Source: Erythrocercus mccallii
Lineage: Eukaryota > Chordata > Aves > Passeriformes > Dicruridae
Length of the DNA stretch: 64,000 nt
Reading direction: 5' to 3'
Assembly (NCBI GenBank): GCA_013397435.1
Contig: VZRG01001961.1
Coordinates: 2,637 to 66,636, forward strand
The notes below the pieces were generated by a model. It was not told the DNA's origin. It saw only the letters and a list, made by a program, of their open reading frames with translations, and did not search any database. Shown here piece after piece: positions 39,515 to 50,337 of this stretch. Numbering within the stretch: the first letter of the stretch is position 1; every line of letters starts with the position of its first letter. Both the position numbers and the translations under genes were made by a program.

Positions 39515-41159
39515 AAACACAGTATTGAAGAGCATTACCCCCAGCAGGCTGAGGCCCAAGCAGCTCCATCACCACCTCTCACTTAAGGATCATGAGCTTG
39601 GTTCAGAAAGTGCAGGGCAAAGCAGAAAATCCCGGAGAAGTGCAGTGGTAATTACTAATCTAGTTATTTTCTGCTCATTCACAAGTATGGAAAAGTCGAC
39701 ATTTAAGCTGAGCTAAAGAAAAGCTGAGGCAGAGCACAGCTAAAGCAGAAAGATTTATACACAACTTTTGTCACTAATTTATCTGAGTGTGGCCCTGAAA
39801 AAGCAGGAAATGGCTTTAGGCTGCAATTTAACTAACAATGCTGGAGCAGTAATTGCATCACTGGAGCCAGCAAGGCCCATCCCCAAAAAATGCCATTGGG
39901 AGAACCCCAGTAACTTACAAATTCCTGCTTTGGGAATCACCTCCTACCTGGTGCATGTCATACCCACAAAGGTAATGCCACTTAAAAACAAAAGGTAAGA
40001 TGTGCTTGTCTACACCACATTTGCAAAGATAATTAATTGAAAACAATACAAAGGAAAGCAAAACAAATTCTTCCATTAGCTGGGGCCTTCCTATCTCCAC
40101 CCTTAATCTCGTTTGCTGATACCACTGAACTTTTCATAAACCTCTTCTATCATTATTAGCTTTAATTTAAATAATTATTGGGCAGAAGAAAAAACCTGCT
40201 CAACCATAGCTCTCTAATCTAGTGATTAAATCCAGCTGCAAGAGCTGAACAATTTGGGCATCTGACTATTAATGCAGTCAAGTATTTTACACTGGGTGGT
40301 GTAACATCAGCTGGAGAGACTGAGAGACACAGCTGGAAACTGAGCCATGTTTTGATAAGGAAAATCAACCCAAGCTGCTCCACAGGCAGAGGTCCTGACT
40401 GAGGCAGATGTCCCATTCCCAACAGGCTGTTAAACACAGGATATATTTTATCTACTCTATCCCTCTTGCAGCAGCTACAGCATGTCTCTGCCAGGTATTT
40501 GCCCATCTTCAGCCAGCTGGAATTCCATCCTTTAGCATTCTGCCTCTCTGTGATCATCCACCCCAATTTGATATCTCTGTTGTGTTACTTGTGCATAGAA
40601 AATTTTGGATTCTGTCCAAATGATGGAAAAACATGCCCATGTAGATTACCTGAAGCTGATAACCTTTCTAATGGAAAGTTCCCATCTGGCAGAAATATTG
40701 CAACTGCATTTTTCAGGGATGTGGTTCTGCTGCAAATGACCCAACATTCTACACCATAAACTAAGATGTGAAACTTCTTCAAATCCTCCTGAACAAAAAA
40801 ATGAGCTCTTATTCCAAATTACACACATAAATACAATAGTGGTTGAACTTGTATTTGGGAAACTGCCCAAAAATAGGCACTGTCAATGCATTTTTTTCTT
40901 TCTTGGAAAATGCAAATACCTTATTTAACAATATAGCAGAGAGATCCATGAAATCACTACACAAATAATATGGGATTTGATGTCAAAGTTTTTCGCCAAG
41001 TGACTCAATATATTGATAATATGTATTCCACAGTATGTGCGTCATTATGATAAAACACCATCCTATTATTTTTCCTTAATGATTCCTTACTATCTCTCAT
41101 ATTCTATCAAAGCTTTGTATTTTATGAACACATAATGCTAATGCATACTTATTTTTCAA

Positions 41160-41212
41160 TGTGCCTATATATTATATATATTATGTTATATATTATTGTA
41201 TTATATCATGTT
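41160..41212. repeat. AT-rich TATA low-complexity tract
   Basis: Repeated tatatatta and ttatatatt units with few other bases. No coding or promoter context is visible around it. Confidence 0.85.
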
Positions 41213-41876
41213 GCACTAGCTTTGAGTGAAATAATTTCCTAAGTTAGGATCTAATTCTGTGCTGCAACATGAATGCTTGTCTGTGCTTTGGAACTGAAGA
41301 CTGTTTCAAAACAAAAATGTTCTAGAATGGCCCCTCTTCAAATGAAAATGCAATGTGCATTCACAATATTGCTGACATGGTAATACATGCTTGATGATGA
41401 AAAATAACTGGTTAATTCAATTCCTTGTGCCTAGTAAGCAGCCCTGTCAGCACGATGAAATTCTGAGGCAATTATAAGAGGACTTTGTAACATTGGTTAT
41501 GAAATGCAACTCCAGAATTAGCAAATAAAAAACCAAACAGGAATGGAGAATAACCACCGCTAGAACACAGGTAATCTCACCAAGCTTTTTGCTCCCATTG
41601 ATCAGTTCTGTATTTTATGTAATGCTGTTGCAATTAATTGTAGGCTTTGTTATTGTGCATTTTTCATTTTATACAAACAGAGCAGCAGTCCAATTTGGCA
41701 GTTTTAGCCCATAGAAAACAAATGTATTGATCATCGGCACATCAGGCATTTCTTCTTCAAAATTAACACACCTGTGCTGCTTCGCACACGTTATCTGGGT
41801 CCAGAACTAGAGACAGATTACAGAGATTGCAAAACAAACCTTGTCTTAGGGGGAAAAAGCTGTTTTAGAGCCCTAC

Positions 41877-42003
41877 CAGAGCGATGAAAGGCCACCTGGT
41901 TGGCAGGATGGGGACCAGCGTCGATGGATAGAATGGGGAACAACTTCCGCATGTCCCAGAGCTTCATCACACCGGAGGAGTCACAGGAAGCAATGGTATC
42001 CCC
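41877..42003 (-). CDS. SPAG16: SPAG16 internal exon (WD40 repeat)
   Basis: On the minus strand this 127-nt segment is open in one frame and encodes 42 codons plus one base. The reading begins GDTIASCDSSG, continues VMKLWDMRK with a WD-type dipeptide, and ends GPHPANQVAFHRS. It is bounded by a consensus acceptor (tttggcag, AG at 42005-42004) and a donor (gtaggg, 41876-41871), so it is phase 0 at its start and phase 1 at its end. The S-C-D, K-L-W-D and G-P-H-P-x-N-Q-V-A-F pattern is what I recall for the C-terminal WD40 propeller of SPAG16, the PF20 orthologue. That protein sits in the central-pair apparatus of sperm and ciliary axonemes and is needed for motility. The residues after AF read H-R-S-G, where I would expect D-P-S-G; this may be lineage-specific. 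Another WD40 protein is possible but less likely given the GPHP motif. Identification rests on memory of the family, not on a search. Confidence 0.85.
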
Positions 42004-42446
42004 CTGCCAAAGATGGGAACAGAATCAAGGCATTGCTTCTGCTCTTCTGCTGACATCAAAGCCTCTGGCACAGGGCTGGGCAGCCACACACAGCAACGGT
42101 ATTTAAACAAATAAATAGATAAATAAGCTATTATAGGTGAGGTTATCACAGCCTCTTATCAGCTCTGTTGGCTTGAATAGCAACAAGACAACATGACTTC
42201 TAAAGAGACCAGTTCAGAAGAAACTGGAAGTACAAAGGAGAAAAAAGGTCATCTTGAATTCTGACACCAGCGTCCCCTAAGAACAGGCCTTGTGGTTCTT
42301 TTCTTCTCACATGGCCTTTTAGCTGTGATTTTAAATTTGTCTGCTCCTGTTTTCCATGGGAAGAGTGAGAGCAGAACAGACACTCCTTCCCTGCTGTGTA
42401 TTCCACTGCCACCCTAAGGTGCAACTCCCCATTCACTCAAAGGTTG

Positions 42447-42502
42447 CATTGGATGATCCTTCTGCGTCCCTTCCAGCTCAGAATATTCTGTGCTTCTGTG
42501 AG
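42447..42502 (+). mobile_element. Short CR1-type 3' tail
   Basis: 'ttggatgatccttctgcgtc' followed by 'ccttccagctcagaatattc' and 'tgtgcttctgtgag' matches the 3' tail shared by the CR1 copy at 62908-63635 and the SINE at 45175-45297. No tRNA-like head is visible upstream, so this is a very short CR1 insertion or the remnant of a decayed SINE. Confidence 0.75.
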
Positions 42503-42589
42503 AAACTCCCTCCTTTCAGTGAGCCAGAAGCACGCAGGGACAAGGAAAGAGAGCAGGACCCCATGTCCCCCATGTCTCTGTTCAATATT

Positions 42590-42715
42590 AACTAAAACCA
42601 AAACCAAAACCAAACCAAACCAACAAACAATCCCACAAACAAACAAAAAACCCAAACAAAAATACCCAAACAAACAAAACCCACCCCAACGACACCCCTA
42701 AAAACCCCCCTACCC
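42590..42715. repeat. A/C-rich low-complexity tract (CAAA/CCAAA)n
   Basis: About 125 bp with almost no G or T, composed of 'ccaaa' and 'caaa' units grading into C-rich 'cccac' at the right end. It starts about 90 bp after the CR1-type tail at 42447-42502. Confidence 0.9.
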
Positions 42716-45174
42716 TAAGAGTATTTTGATTATGTAGCATATAAATAAATGCAGAAATCAAAGAAGGCAGGGTAAAGGATGCCCAAACATAACTTTGTTT
42801 AGCTAATTCCTCCCCCTAGAACAGAAAGAATTACCCAGTTACCCATGTAGAAACATTTACTTTTCATTTGAACCTCCTAAATAAAGATTCAAATCCCTAA
42901 GGCAGCTCAGCTGGTGTGCACTCACAGTTATCAATGTCTTTTCCAATTTATGCAAGTACAAGATTATAATAAAGAATACTGTTTGGAAAGGGAATCACGA
43001 TACGGGACTGAAAATCAGGTGAAACATGGGTCAAATACTGCATCCATGAATTAAAAAAAACAACAAACTTTTTACATCTTCCACATAAATAGTGCCTGCA
43101 ACAAAATGTGTGGTCTTTTCTAGCAGAGGATTTAAGATCTTAAAATATCCATCAGCTTCTCAACTAGAAACTAATGGCTTGCAAAACACTACCCTGGTGT
43201 AAGTATAATGAAATCTCTAGGTTCATTTGGAGGAGATCTAAATGTCAAAACTCTGTTCTGGCTTGGTACAGGGACTAATACAGGCTTAACACCAAGAAAC
43301 AAAGTAGTCGCTGCTTGGAGAATTCAGCAGCCAGGCTCTCAGCACCTGCTGTTTTGCAAATAAAAAAGTCAGTAACCATAACTATACCCCACCCAACACA
43401 GTGCCATGAGCATCATGGCTCTGTTGAACTGTCTCACCAGTTATGCCCACTAAATTCCCCTTCATTTCATCTGGATCCTTCCAGCAAGTTCAGCCTGTAC
43501 AAATGATCAGGGCAAGCAGGCTGGTTGGGAAACAAACAACAAACTCCAAAATATAATAAGTACACTCTAAATTGTTGTATGGCTTGAACTGGATCTCAGG
43601 AAAGCAAATTTTTTAACTAAGGAAAACAAAACCCATCACTGATATGACACTTGAGGAGTCATCAAATCCAGCCCCTTCCTCTTACAAGCAGTGTTTTCAT
43701 ACGTTTGCTGTGTTACAAGTGCTAAACTCCACATTAGTAAGAATTACCCCATCCTCCCCATACTGCTGATCTTAAGCAGCCCATGAGTATAATAGGAGTA
43801 TGAAAGTACTTGTTCACCTGCAACCTGTGTCCTTTAGGTTAGATAAAAGTGGGGTTTTGCAGAACTGCCTTCTTGCCTGTGCCTGGTGCATTTCAATTAC
43901 TGTGTCATCCACATCCCACGTGGACACTTATTTTCTTGGACTACAAAAAATTAGCTTTTCCTTCTCTCCTCCCCACCCTTTCCAGATAGCACTGAGCCTG
44001 GATTAATTACGCATGTAGCCATTGCCGATGTTTATAAAGCAGCTCCTGCCAAACTGATCACTAGTTTTGGAATGATCTGACTTTCAGAGGGGCTGGAGAT
44101 GCACATCTCAGCTGAGCAGAGGTGTTGGTAGAGCTGGCACACAGGAGTAACTGCAGAGTGGGATGTCTCCTTCCCTTAGGTCATCACCCATCACTCCAGT
44201 AAAGGGAAGAGGAAATGACTATGTGTGTACAAAGATCCCTCCATTCCCCAGCATAAATACTTGGCTTGTGGACCAGCTCTTCACACTTCACCAGCCTCTT
44301 CTTCTGCAAAGATTATATCCACCTCTATCAATGGCCCACTTAGGAAATCACTACTATCCTTTACACCCATTATGTTATAGTCCTTAATATGACTTTGACA
44401 TGTGATTGCATTTTACTCTGGATTTTTTTTCTATCCAGAGAGACATTTTAACAAAAAATCACTTTGGCGTTGTGTGTGTGAGTGGTAGTTTTGGTTTGGT
44501 TTAGAACGTGTGCCTTCACACTTGTTTTGTATTAGTCCAATAAAATGAGTTCAATAAATGCTGCTTAATTACAGCTTTGGTAGCTCAGCAATTGTGCCCC
44601 AGATCGATGGACAGCCCACCTGGGTGAGGCTGCACATAATCCACTCAGGGTAGTTACAGAAGACACTCCAGTGGGTGCTCTGTGACTCCTCCTTGTGTCA
44701 CCTGCAGTTGCACCCATGGATTTTCTATATGACATTTCTCTTGTAAGTGACAGCATGGCCCAGCTGATGGATCGTAACAGCACCGAGGATGTGTCCCTGG
44801 AACAGATATTATGCAAACATTGATCAGAGACAGTCCCTGCTGCAAAGTGACTGAAAATGTAGAGCTGACTTTGACCTTCTCACTGGCCCTGACTCGGGGA
44901 TCGTTACTAGTGGCATAATTATGAGGAAAACACTCCAATTTACTGGTATTACAGGTTTTTACCCTTGTATTTGTTAGTTTTGCTACAGTAGCTGGCCCAC
45001 CACAAGAGAAGACGCATTCTCTGCTTTCTCACAATCTTGCCAGCCTATCTCTGCCATGTTTATTTTCCCCCACTGCTACTACAGACCCCTAAGGTAAACA
45101 AACCTCCCCTCAGGCTGGAATTTACACAATCCAGTTGTTTACAGGTGCCAGATCCACTGCACCACCCTCACTCC

Positions 45175-45297
45175 TGGGCTCAGTTGGTCAGAGCCTGGTG
45201 CTAACAGCACCAAGGCTGTGGGTTCAATCCCTGCATTGAAGAACTGGACTCAATGATCCTTGAGAGCCCCTTCCAGCTCAGACTATTCTGTGACTCT
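45175..45297 (+). mobile_element. tRNA-Ile-derived SINE with CR1 tail (TguSINE1-like)
   Basis: The 5' part resembles tRNA-Ile(AAU). It has an A-box-like 'gggctcagttggtcagagc' at 45176-45194, the arm 'ctggtgctaacagcaccaag' where the tRNA has its anticodon stem-loop, and a B box 'ggttcaatccc' at 45221-45231. The anticodon triplet reads AAC, and the acceptor stem is not preserved, so it is not a working tRNA gene. From about 45247 the sequence becomes a CR1 3' tail ('ggactcaatgatccttgag', 'ccttccagctcagac', 'tattctgtgactctgg'). A Pol III promoter head joined to a CR1 tail marks a SINE copied by CR1 machinery. Such elements are described from passerine birds. Confidence 0.88.
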
Positions 45298-48200
45298 GGG
45301 ATCTGTGGCCACACCAGAAAGGATGAACCCTCTGATCCTTGAACAGCAACAGTGCTGGAGAAACCTGCCCTGGGAGCACCACCTCATTGGGCTGTGTGCT
45401 GGGCGAGCTTGAGAAGATGGTTCTGCTCCAAAGGGTTCACACACTGTCTTAGTGGCAAAGATCAACTAGTTCTTGCTGTCACAAATCTGCAGACATTTTA
45501 ACAGTTTCCTCCCAGAGGCTTGGTATAAACAAAGTGTGTGTAAAATGTAACAGCCAGCAGTGCACTTGGCCTGATTTCTGTGATTAGACAGCACACCTCA
45601 TCAGGAAACAGCAGTAAGAAAACAGACTTCTGGTGGCAACATGTCAACACACACAAACAGGTATTTGATCAGCCTCAAGACACTCTGCCCACAGACTTAT
45701 TACTAAATGCATTAATTATCACCGATCCGGAGGCAGCTGCCACACTGAGAACATCACAGAATGTTTTTGTTAATGAGCTAGCTATTACACTTCCCCACTT
45801 CTTCCTTGTCCAAATCAAGTGAGCTGGAGATGGGGGATAACAACTTTTCAATAGGAAGAAATAAACCAAGAATGTAACCAAGCTGAAACATTATTTGGAG
45901 TTACACACCATTCAAAGAAAAAGAAAAGGATAACTCATATGTTAAATGAACTCATTTCCATCTGGCCATGGGCCACTTTCAGAAGCTTTTAAGGCGGAAT
46001 TGCTTTGAATTCTCCTGTGAGCTTTTGGCTTTTTCATCACTGCTACAGTTATTATTTTAGTCATTCATGGAAGAACCCCCTGCCTTGCTCACGGTTTTCT
46101 TCTTGTTGTTTCTTGCCACACTAAAGTCTTTTTTATGATGCGTTTTGGATGCTATATTTTACTGAACAGCACGGTGTGGACCATCACGGCTTGACTGATG
46201 TCCTATATGCAAAAGGAAGATACAATGAGTTCCAAGGAGAAGAGATGCAAAAGCACATTCCCCTTGTTCTGATTTTCATTTACACTACATTTGCTGCTGC
46301 TCAGCCCAGTTCCATTAGCTCCTTTAATCAGAGAGCATGTAGAATGGTTCTATAAAACTGCTCAGACTTGCTGCCTAGTCTATAGAATCACGCTGGTACT
46401 GTTTCGTGTGTGCACGCTGGAGTAATTAAAGAATTTATACAAGGATTCAATTAGTTTGCATTCAAAGACTGGCTCTGTTCCAGGCTCTACTTAAAGGACT
46501 TTGCAAGTCCTTTAATTGCCTTCACAGTTTCACCCTCCACTCTTTACCTTCCTGCCAGCTTAATGAACATCTTTATATTCCAGAATACCTCCTATTAAAA
46601 TGGACACACTTAGCTCCATATACATCACAATCCCAATCTCAACTGACGGTTGCAAACAAACCAAATAATGGTTACATGGAATTAAAAGATTTATTTCGTT
46701 TCCAGGAAGATTTTAAAATCTATTTCTTTCTTCTCTTTTTTAAAAAAATGCATTTTTTCTTCTGAATATTAATGATTAGCAGTGGAACTAACCACCAGGC
46801 ACACTTTAGGTAAATATTTTCTGAAAACTGCTGTTTCACACTTGTGAGAAGGATAAAAATCTGTATAATTATGTCTCTTGCTTATAAACACACCTCTGGA
46901 TTTATTGCTGTACGATCAATAATACATGAACCACATCAAGTTGCTTTATCTATTTAGACTGCAGAGGACTCCTCCCAGGAGCATCCTCCTCACAAGGCAG
47001 GTCAGTAGTTGTTTCATCACCTTTTGCACGTATTTTTAAAAAGGCAAAACAGTGACTGACAGCAACTCCTTTTCACTATAAGCTCACTGCTTTGCAATCC
47101 TTTGTTTTCAGGACAGCTGATTCAGCTGGATGAGGTGCATTTTAAGGGACTCTTGCAATGACTTTGACATTTTAATCAACCCCAATGGCAACAGATCCAT
47201 GCTAGGCCCCTTCCCAGACAGAAAGAAGCTTGATAATTACTGCCCCTGTCCATTACTCCTGGGAATCTGGTTGAGCTTGGGCATGACAAAGGTTTGATGA
47301 GTTTCTTACTGGTCCTACCAGTCTTGTTCCCAGTCTCTGAACCCAGCAAAAGGAGTTTGTTCTGTGTACACAAAGCTGGTGGGAACTCCTCACCATTAAG
47401 TGCCAGTAGGCAAAGCAGCAACATGAGGAACAGCTGCCACAAATGGAGAGGCTCCAATAATCTGCATTTCTGAGGCTCCCCGTGGGACACGTCCTAAATC
47501 ACTTAACTGTACCCCCCTCTGACACAGGTTCAAGTCAACTTTTTAATAGAAGGAGTCATTATCTCCCACATTTCAACATGAAGCACGTCAGAAACCGGAG
47601 GAGAGTTATTACCTCAGGCCTGGTTGCAATGCAAAAACTAAATACACTCCATAAAAATAATGAGACACACAGGAAAGGCATCCAGAGCCCCATCCCTGTT
47701 GCGACCCCATCCCACTGTGGAGAAGCAGGGAGCAAGGGCAGAGGGATCCCAGGAGAATCCAGGCAGAGGTGGGTGAATCTGCTGCAGTGGTTACAAGGAA
47801 AAAGATTTTAACACCCAATTAATCCAAATGAATTATGTAAAATATGATAAAAATGGAGGAAAAAATGCAGATGCAGTCCATTATTAGACTAATGACTAAT
47901 CAATCACCACCCATTTTTGAAATATCATGCTTAAATCATCGCAGTTTCAAATGAAAATAGCATCTTCTTAGAAAGACATGGCAAAAGTACAGAGGTGCAC
48001 TGATTTCACTTTCAAAGTGCAGTGATCTATTTTTAACAACTATGTGCATCCAGAGAGGGGGAAAGTGGAGATTAAGGGTTATTAACAGGCAGTGCCAGTG
48101 TTTTCCCATCTGCTTTTTTCCTACCTTTGTCCTTTTATAGCTTTGAGTTCTGCATTGTGATTAAAGTTGCAGAGGACCAGTTATATTTCAAAGCAAATGA

Positions 48201-49331
48201 AAACCCAGAGCTCATGAAACTGGGGTTGGCCTTCACTCCCAGTGACGTTTTTTACAGCTTTGAATAGGCACGAACTGGTGAGACACCAGCCCTTGTGCAG
48301 ATGAGGAGAATCCAAGATATTGATGCAAAAATAATCATCTCAAAGCTTCACTACTGGTTCCTACAGAAGAATCCTCCAACTCTCTTAGCAGCTGTCAATG
48401 AACAGCTCCTGATTTTGCAGGAGTAGAACTGGTAGAAGTTGGCCCAAGAAAGTGGCTATTGTTGTTTCAGAGCCTATGGAGTCTCAGAACACCCTTGTGT
48501 CCTCCCAAGGAGGAGCTCCACTAAGAGTAATTCATGGGAATGGCAGAACTTTGTTGTAGCAGAGTTTCCAATTCTACTGACTTTCAAAAATAATCACAGA
48601 TCATGGGTCTCTAGTTTGTGTACATGCACTCTGCAGGCTTTCCTCTTGCTGTGTGAAACAGGGGGAAATCTCTTCCCTTTGTCACATCAAGCAGGAAGTG
48701 CCTGGTGGTGTGTTTGAGGAGCACAACACATGCTAGGATTGCAGAAACCCTTTGCATACATTTACATGAGGAACCACTGCACTCCCTGCAGAGTTACTGC
48801 TCACAGGAGTTGACATTGCACTTGAAACAGTGCTGCAAATGGAGCAGTAGCTTTTGCAGAGAGGTTTAAAATAATCACTTTTGTTTTTCTCTTTCTAACC
48901 GTCAAAGAAGGGTTTGAATTCTGGGAGCTGTGCAGTGAGAGGAGATGAATGATAATTGCCGTTACTGGCTTTTCTCTGTATTTCTGAGAGATACCATGAC
49001 TGAAGTAAAGTTAGGTGCTATCATTACCCGATTCGACACTCCTGAGAGCAACAAGCATAAAAATTCCTTGGTTACACCATGTCTGTGCACAGGGATTTTA
49101 CTGGCATTCAGTTCCAAATGTGAAAAGTAGGGTACTATTCACTGCAGTAATGTTAAAATACAGATATAATACACACTTCCTTAAATTCATAGAGTTAGTG
49201 GCAAGAGATCTATTGCTGAAATGCAAGATTGTTCATTTTAAAATGCAGAACGTCTAAGTCACTGAAAGGAAATGAGTGTCAGTAGAGTACATGTGCTTTT
49301 TCTAAAGAGAAACCACCAAAGGAATATGTAA
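45298..49331. other. Non-coding stretch, no gene seen
   Basis: Unique sequence with one perfect hairpin (46491-46515). The minus-strand frame at 47176-47490 (104 codons) starts with a hydrophobic stretch but has no recognised family or splice context. Confidence 0.55.
46491..46515. repeat. Perfect hairpin, 11-bp arms
   Basis: The arms 'ttaaaggactt' and 'aagtcctttaa' surround the loop TGC. It has no T run that would suggest a Pol III terminator. Confidence 0.85.
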
Positions 49332-49384
49332 AATCATGGAATCATTTAGGTTAAAAGAGTCCTCTAAGATCATGGAGTCCAACA
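49332..49384 (-). mobile_element. Short CR1 3' end
   Basis: 'aatcatggaatcatttaggt', then 'aagatcatggagtccaac', is the reverse complement of the last 50 or so bases of a CR1. It is a very short 5'-truncated insertion on the minus strand. Unique AT-rich sequence follows. Confidence 0.8.
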
Positions 49385-49618
49385 TAATATTTGGCTCCTT
49401 ATCTTGTCTTTGGTTGTTTAGTAAGGGCAACCAAAGGCATAAAGAAAACCAACCAACAGCATTAGAAATGTATTCATTTAGAACCTTAGTGTTCTAAAGT
49501 GTACAAGTCAAAGTTTGTTATTGAACCACCTGAGAATTTTGTTGTCTCTCTTGCACTGCCCAGATTAAATCAAACCACTCTCTCCTGAGCCCACCGAGCA
49601 GGACAGGGCATTACACAC

Positions 49619-50226
49619 TCACTGACCTCATGGCCCCACTGCCCTCACAGTCCTCACAGTCCCCAGGGCTCTCATGGCCCCACAGCCCCCACAGCCCCCA
49701 CAGCCCCCACAGCCATCACTTCCCTCACTGCCCTCACAGCCCTCATGGCCATCACAGCCGTCACAGCCCCTACAGCCCCCACAGCCCTCAGTGCCACCAC
49801 AGCCATCACCGCCCTCACAGCCCTCACAGCCATCACGGCCCTCATGGCCCTCACAGCCACCACAGCCCTCACAGCCATCACAGACCTCACAGCCCCCACA
49901 ACCCTCACAGCCCTCACAGCCCACGCAGACCCCTACACCCACCACAGCCCTCACACCCATCTCAGACCCCACGGTCCCCACAGCCCTCACAGCCCTCATG
50001 GCCCCCACAGCCCTCACAGCCCACACAGATCTCACACCCACCACAGCCCTCAGGCCCATCACAGCCCTCATGGCCCCCATAGCTCTCACAGCGCACACAG
50101 ACTCCTACACCTACCACAGCCCTCACACCCATCACAGAGCCCACAGCCCCTACAAACCCCAAACCCACCACAGTCCTCACAGCCCCCATGGCCCTCACTG
50201 ACCTCAAAGTTCTCACAGCCCTCAGC
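49619..50226. repeat. Degenerate 9-bp-period C-rich tandem array
   Basis: About 600 bp built from variants of the 9-mer 'cacagccct' (cccccacag, cctcatggc, ccatcacag and so on). Because 9 is a multiple of three, every frame gives a three-residue repeat: P-H-S, S-Q-P and T-A-L on the plus strand, G-C-E and V-R-A on the minus strand. This explains open frames of up to 175 codons here without any gene. Variants are interspersed, so the array is old or has been repeatedly rearranged. Confidence 0.95.
49678..49708 (-). other. G-quadruplex motif on the minus strand
   Basis: On the plus strand four C runs (49678-49681, 49686-49690, 49695-49699, 49704-49708) are separated by four-base spacers. The minus strand therefore carries four runs of four or five G with four-base loops, well inside the usual definition of a quadruplex-forming motif. 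The minus strand is the sense strand of the SPAG16 exon, so the nascent RNA would contain it as well. Confidence 0.7.
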
Positions 50227-50337
50227 AGGAGACCCGAGAAATGGCTGACTGGCTCAAAACCACCAGGATGGCCATTGCTCCATCCCTCTGTGCCCTTGAG
50301 CCTTAGCCCCTGGGCCACACTGAAATGGTGGTGGCCT

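Larger units (their letters stand above)
1..41876 (-). other. SPAG16: Partial intron downstream of the SPAG16 exon
   Basis: Inferred from the donor at 41876-41871. It holds CR1 fragments, decayed LINE remnants, a GGAA microsatellite and long AT-rich unique sequence. The canonical next exon should start in phase 1 and complete the WD40 propeller; I did not find it by eye. If the candidate terminal exon at 35910-36070 is real, some transcripts could end inside this interval. Confidence 0.65.
36595..41876. other. Non-coding stretch leading to the WD40 exon
   Basis: Unique sequence with one perfect hairpin (39491-39514) and a TATA-type AT tract (41160-41212). I searched here for a canonical next SPAG16 exon on the minus strand and did not find one. 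Confidence 0.55.

Noticed and set aside
41900..42149. Open frames on both strands overlapping the WD40 exon (68 and 60 codons)
   Set aside because: They are in other frames than the WD40 reading and run through its splice sites.
43630..43760. Possible very old minus-strand CR1 ('gaggagtcatcaaatccagc')
   Set aside because: Only the opening 25 bases resemble CR1; the rest does not follow, so I cannot support it.
45176..45240. Functional tRNA-Ile gene
   Set aside because: A and B boxes are present, but the acceptor stem is not preserved, the anticodon has changed and the sequence runs into a CR1 tail, so it is a SINE.
49628..50248. Proline/serine/histidine-rich plus frames and glycine/cysteine-rich minus frame (up to 175 codons)
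   Set aside because: All come from the 9-bp C-rich array, which has few stops in any frame. A collagen- or keratin-like protein was considered and dropped because every frame repeats equally.
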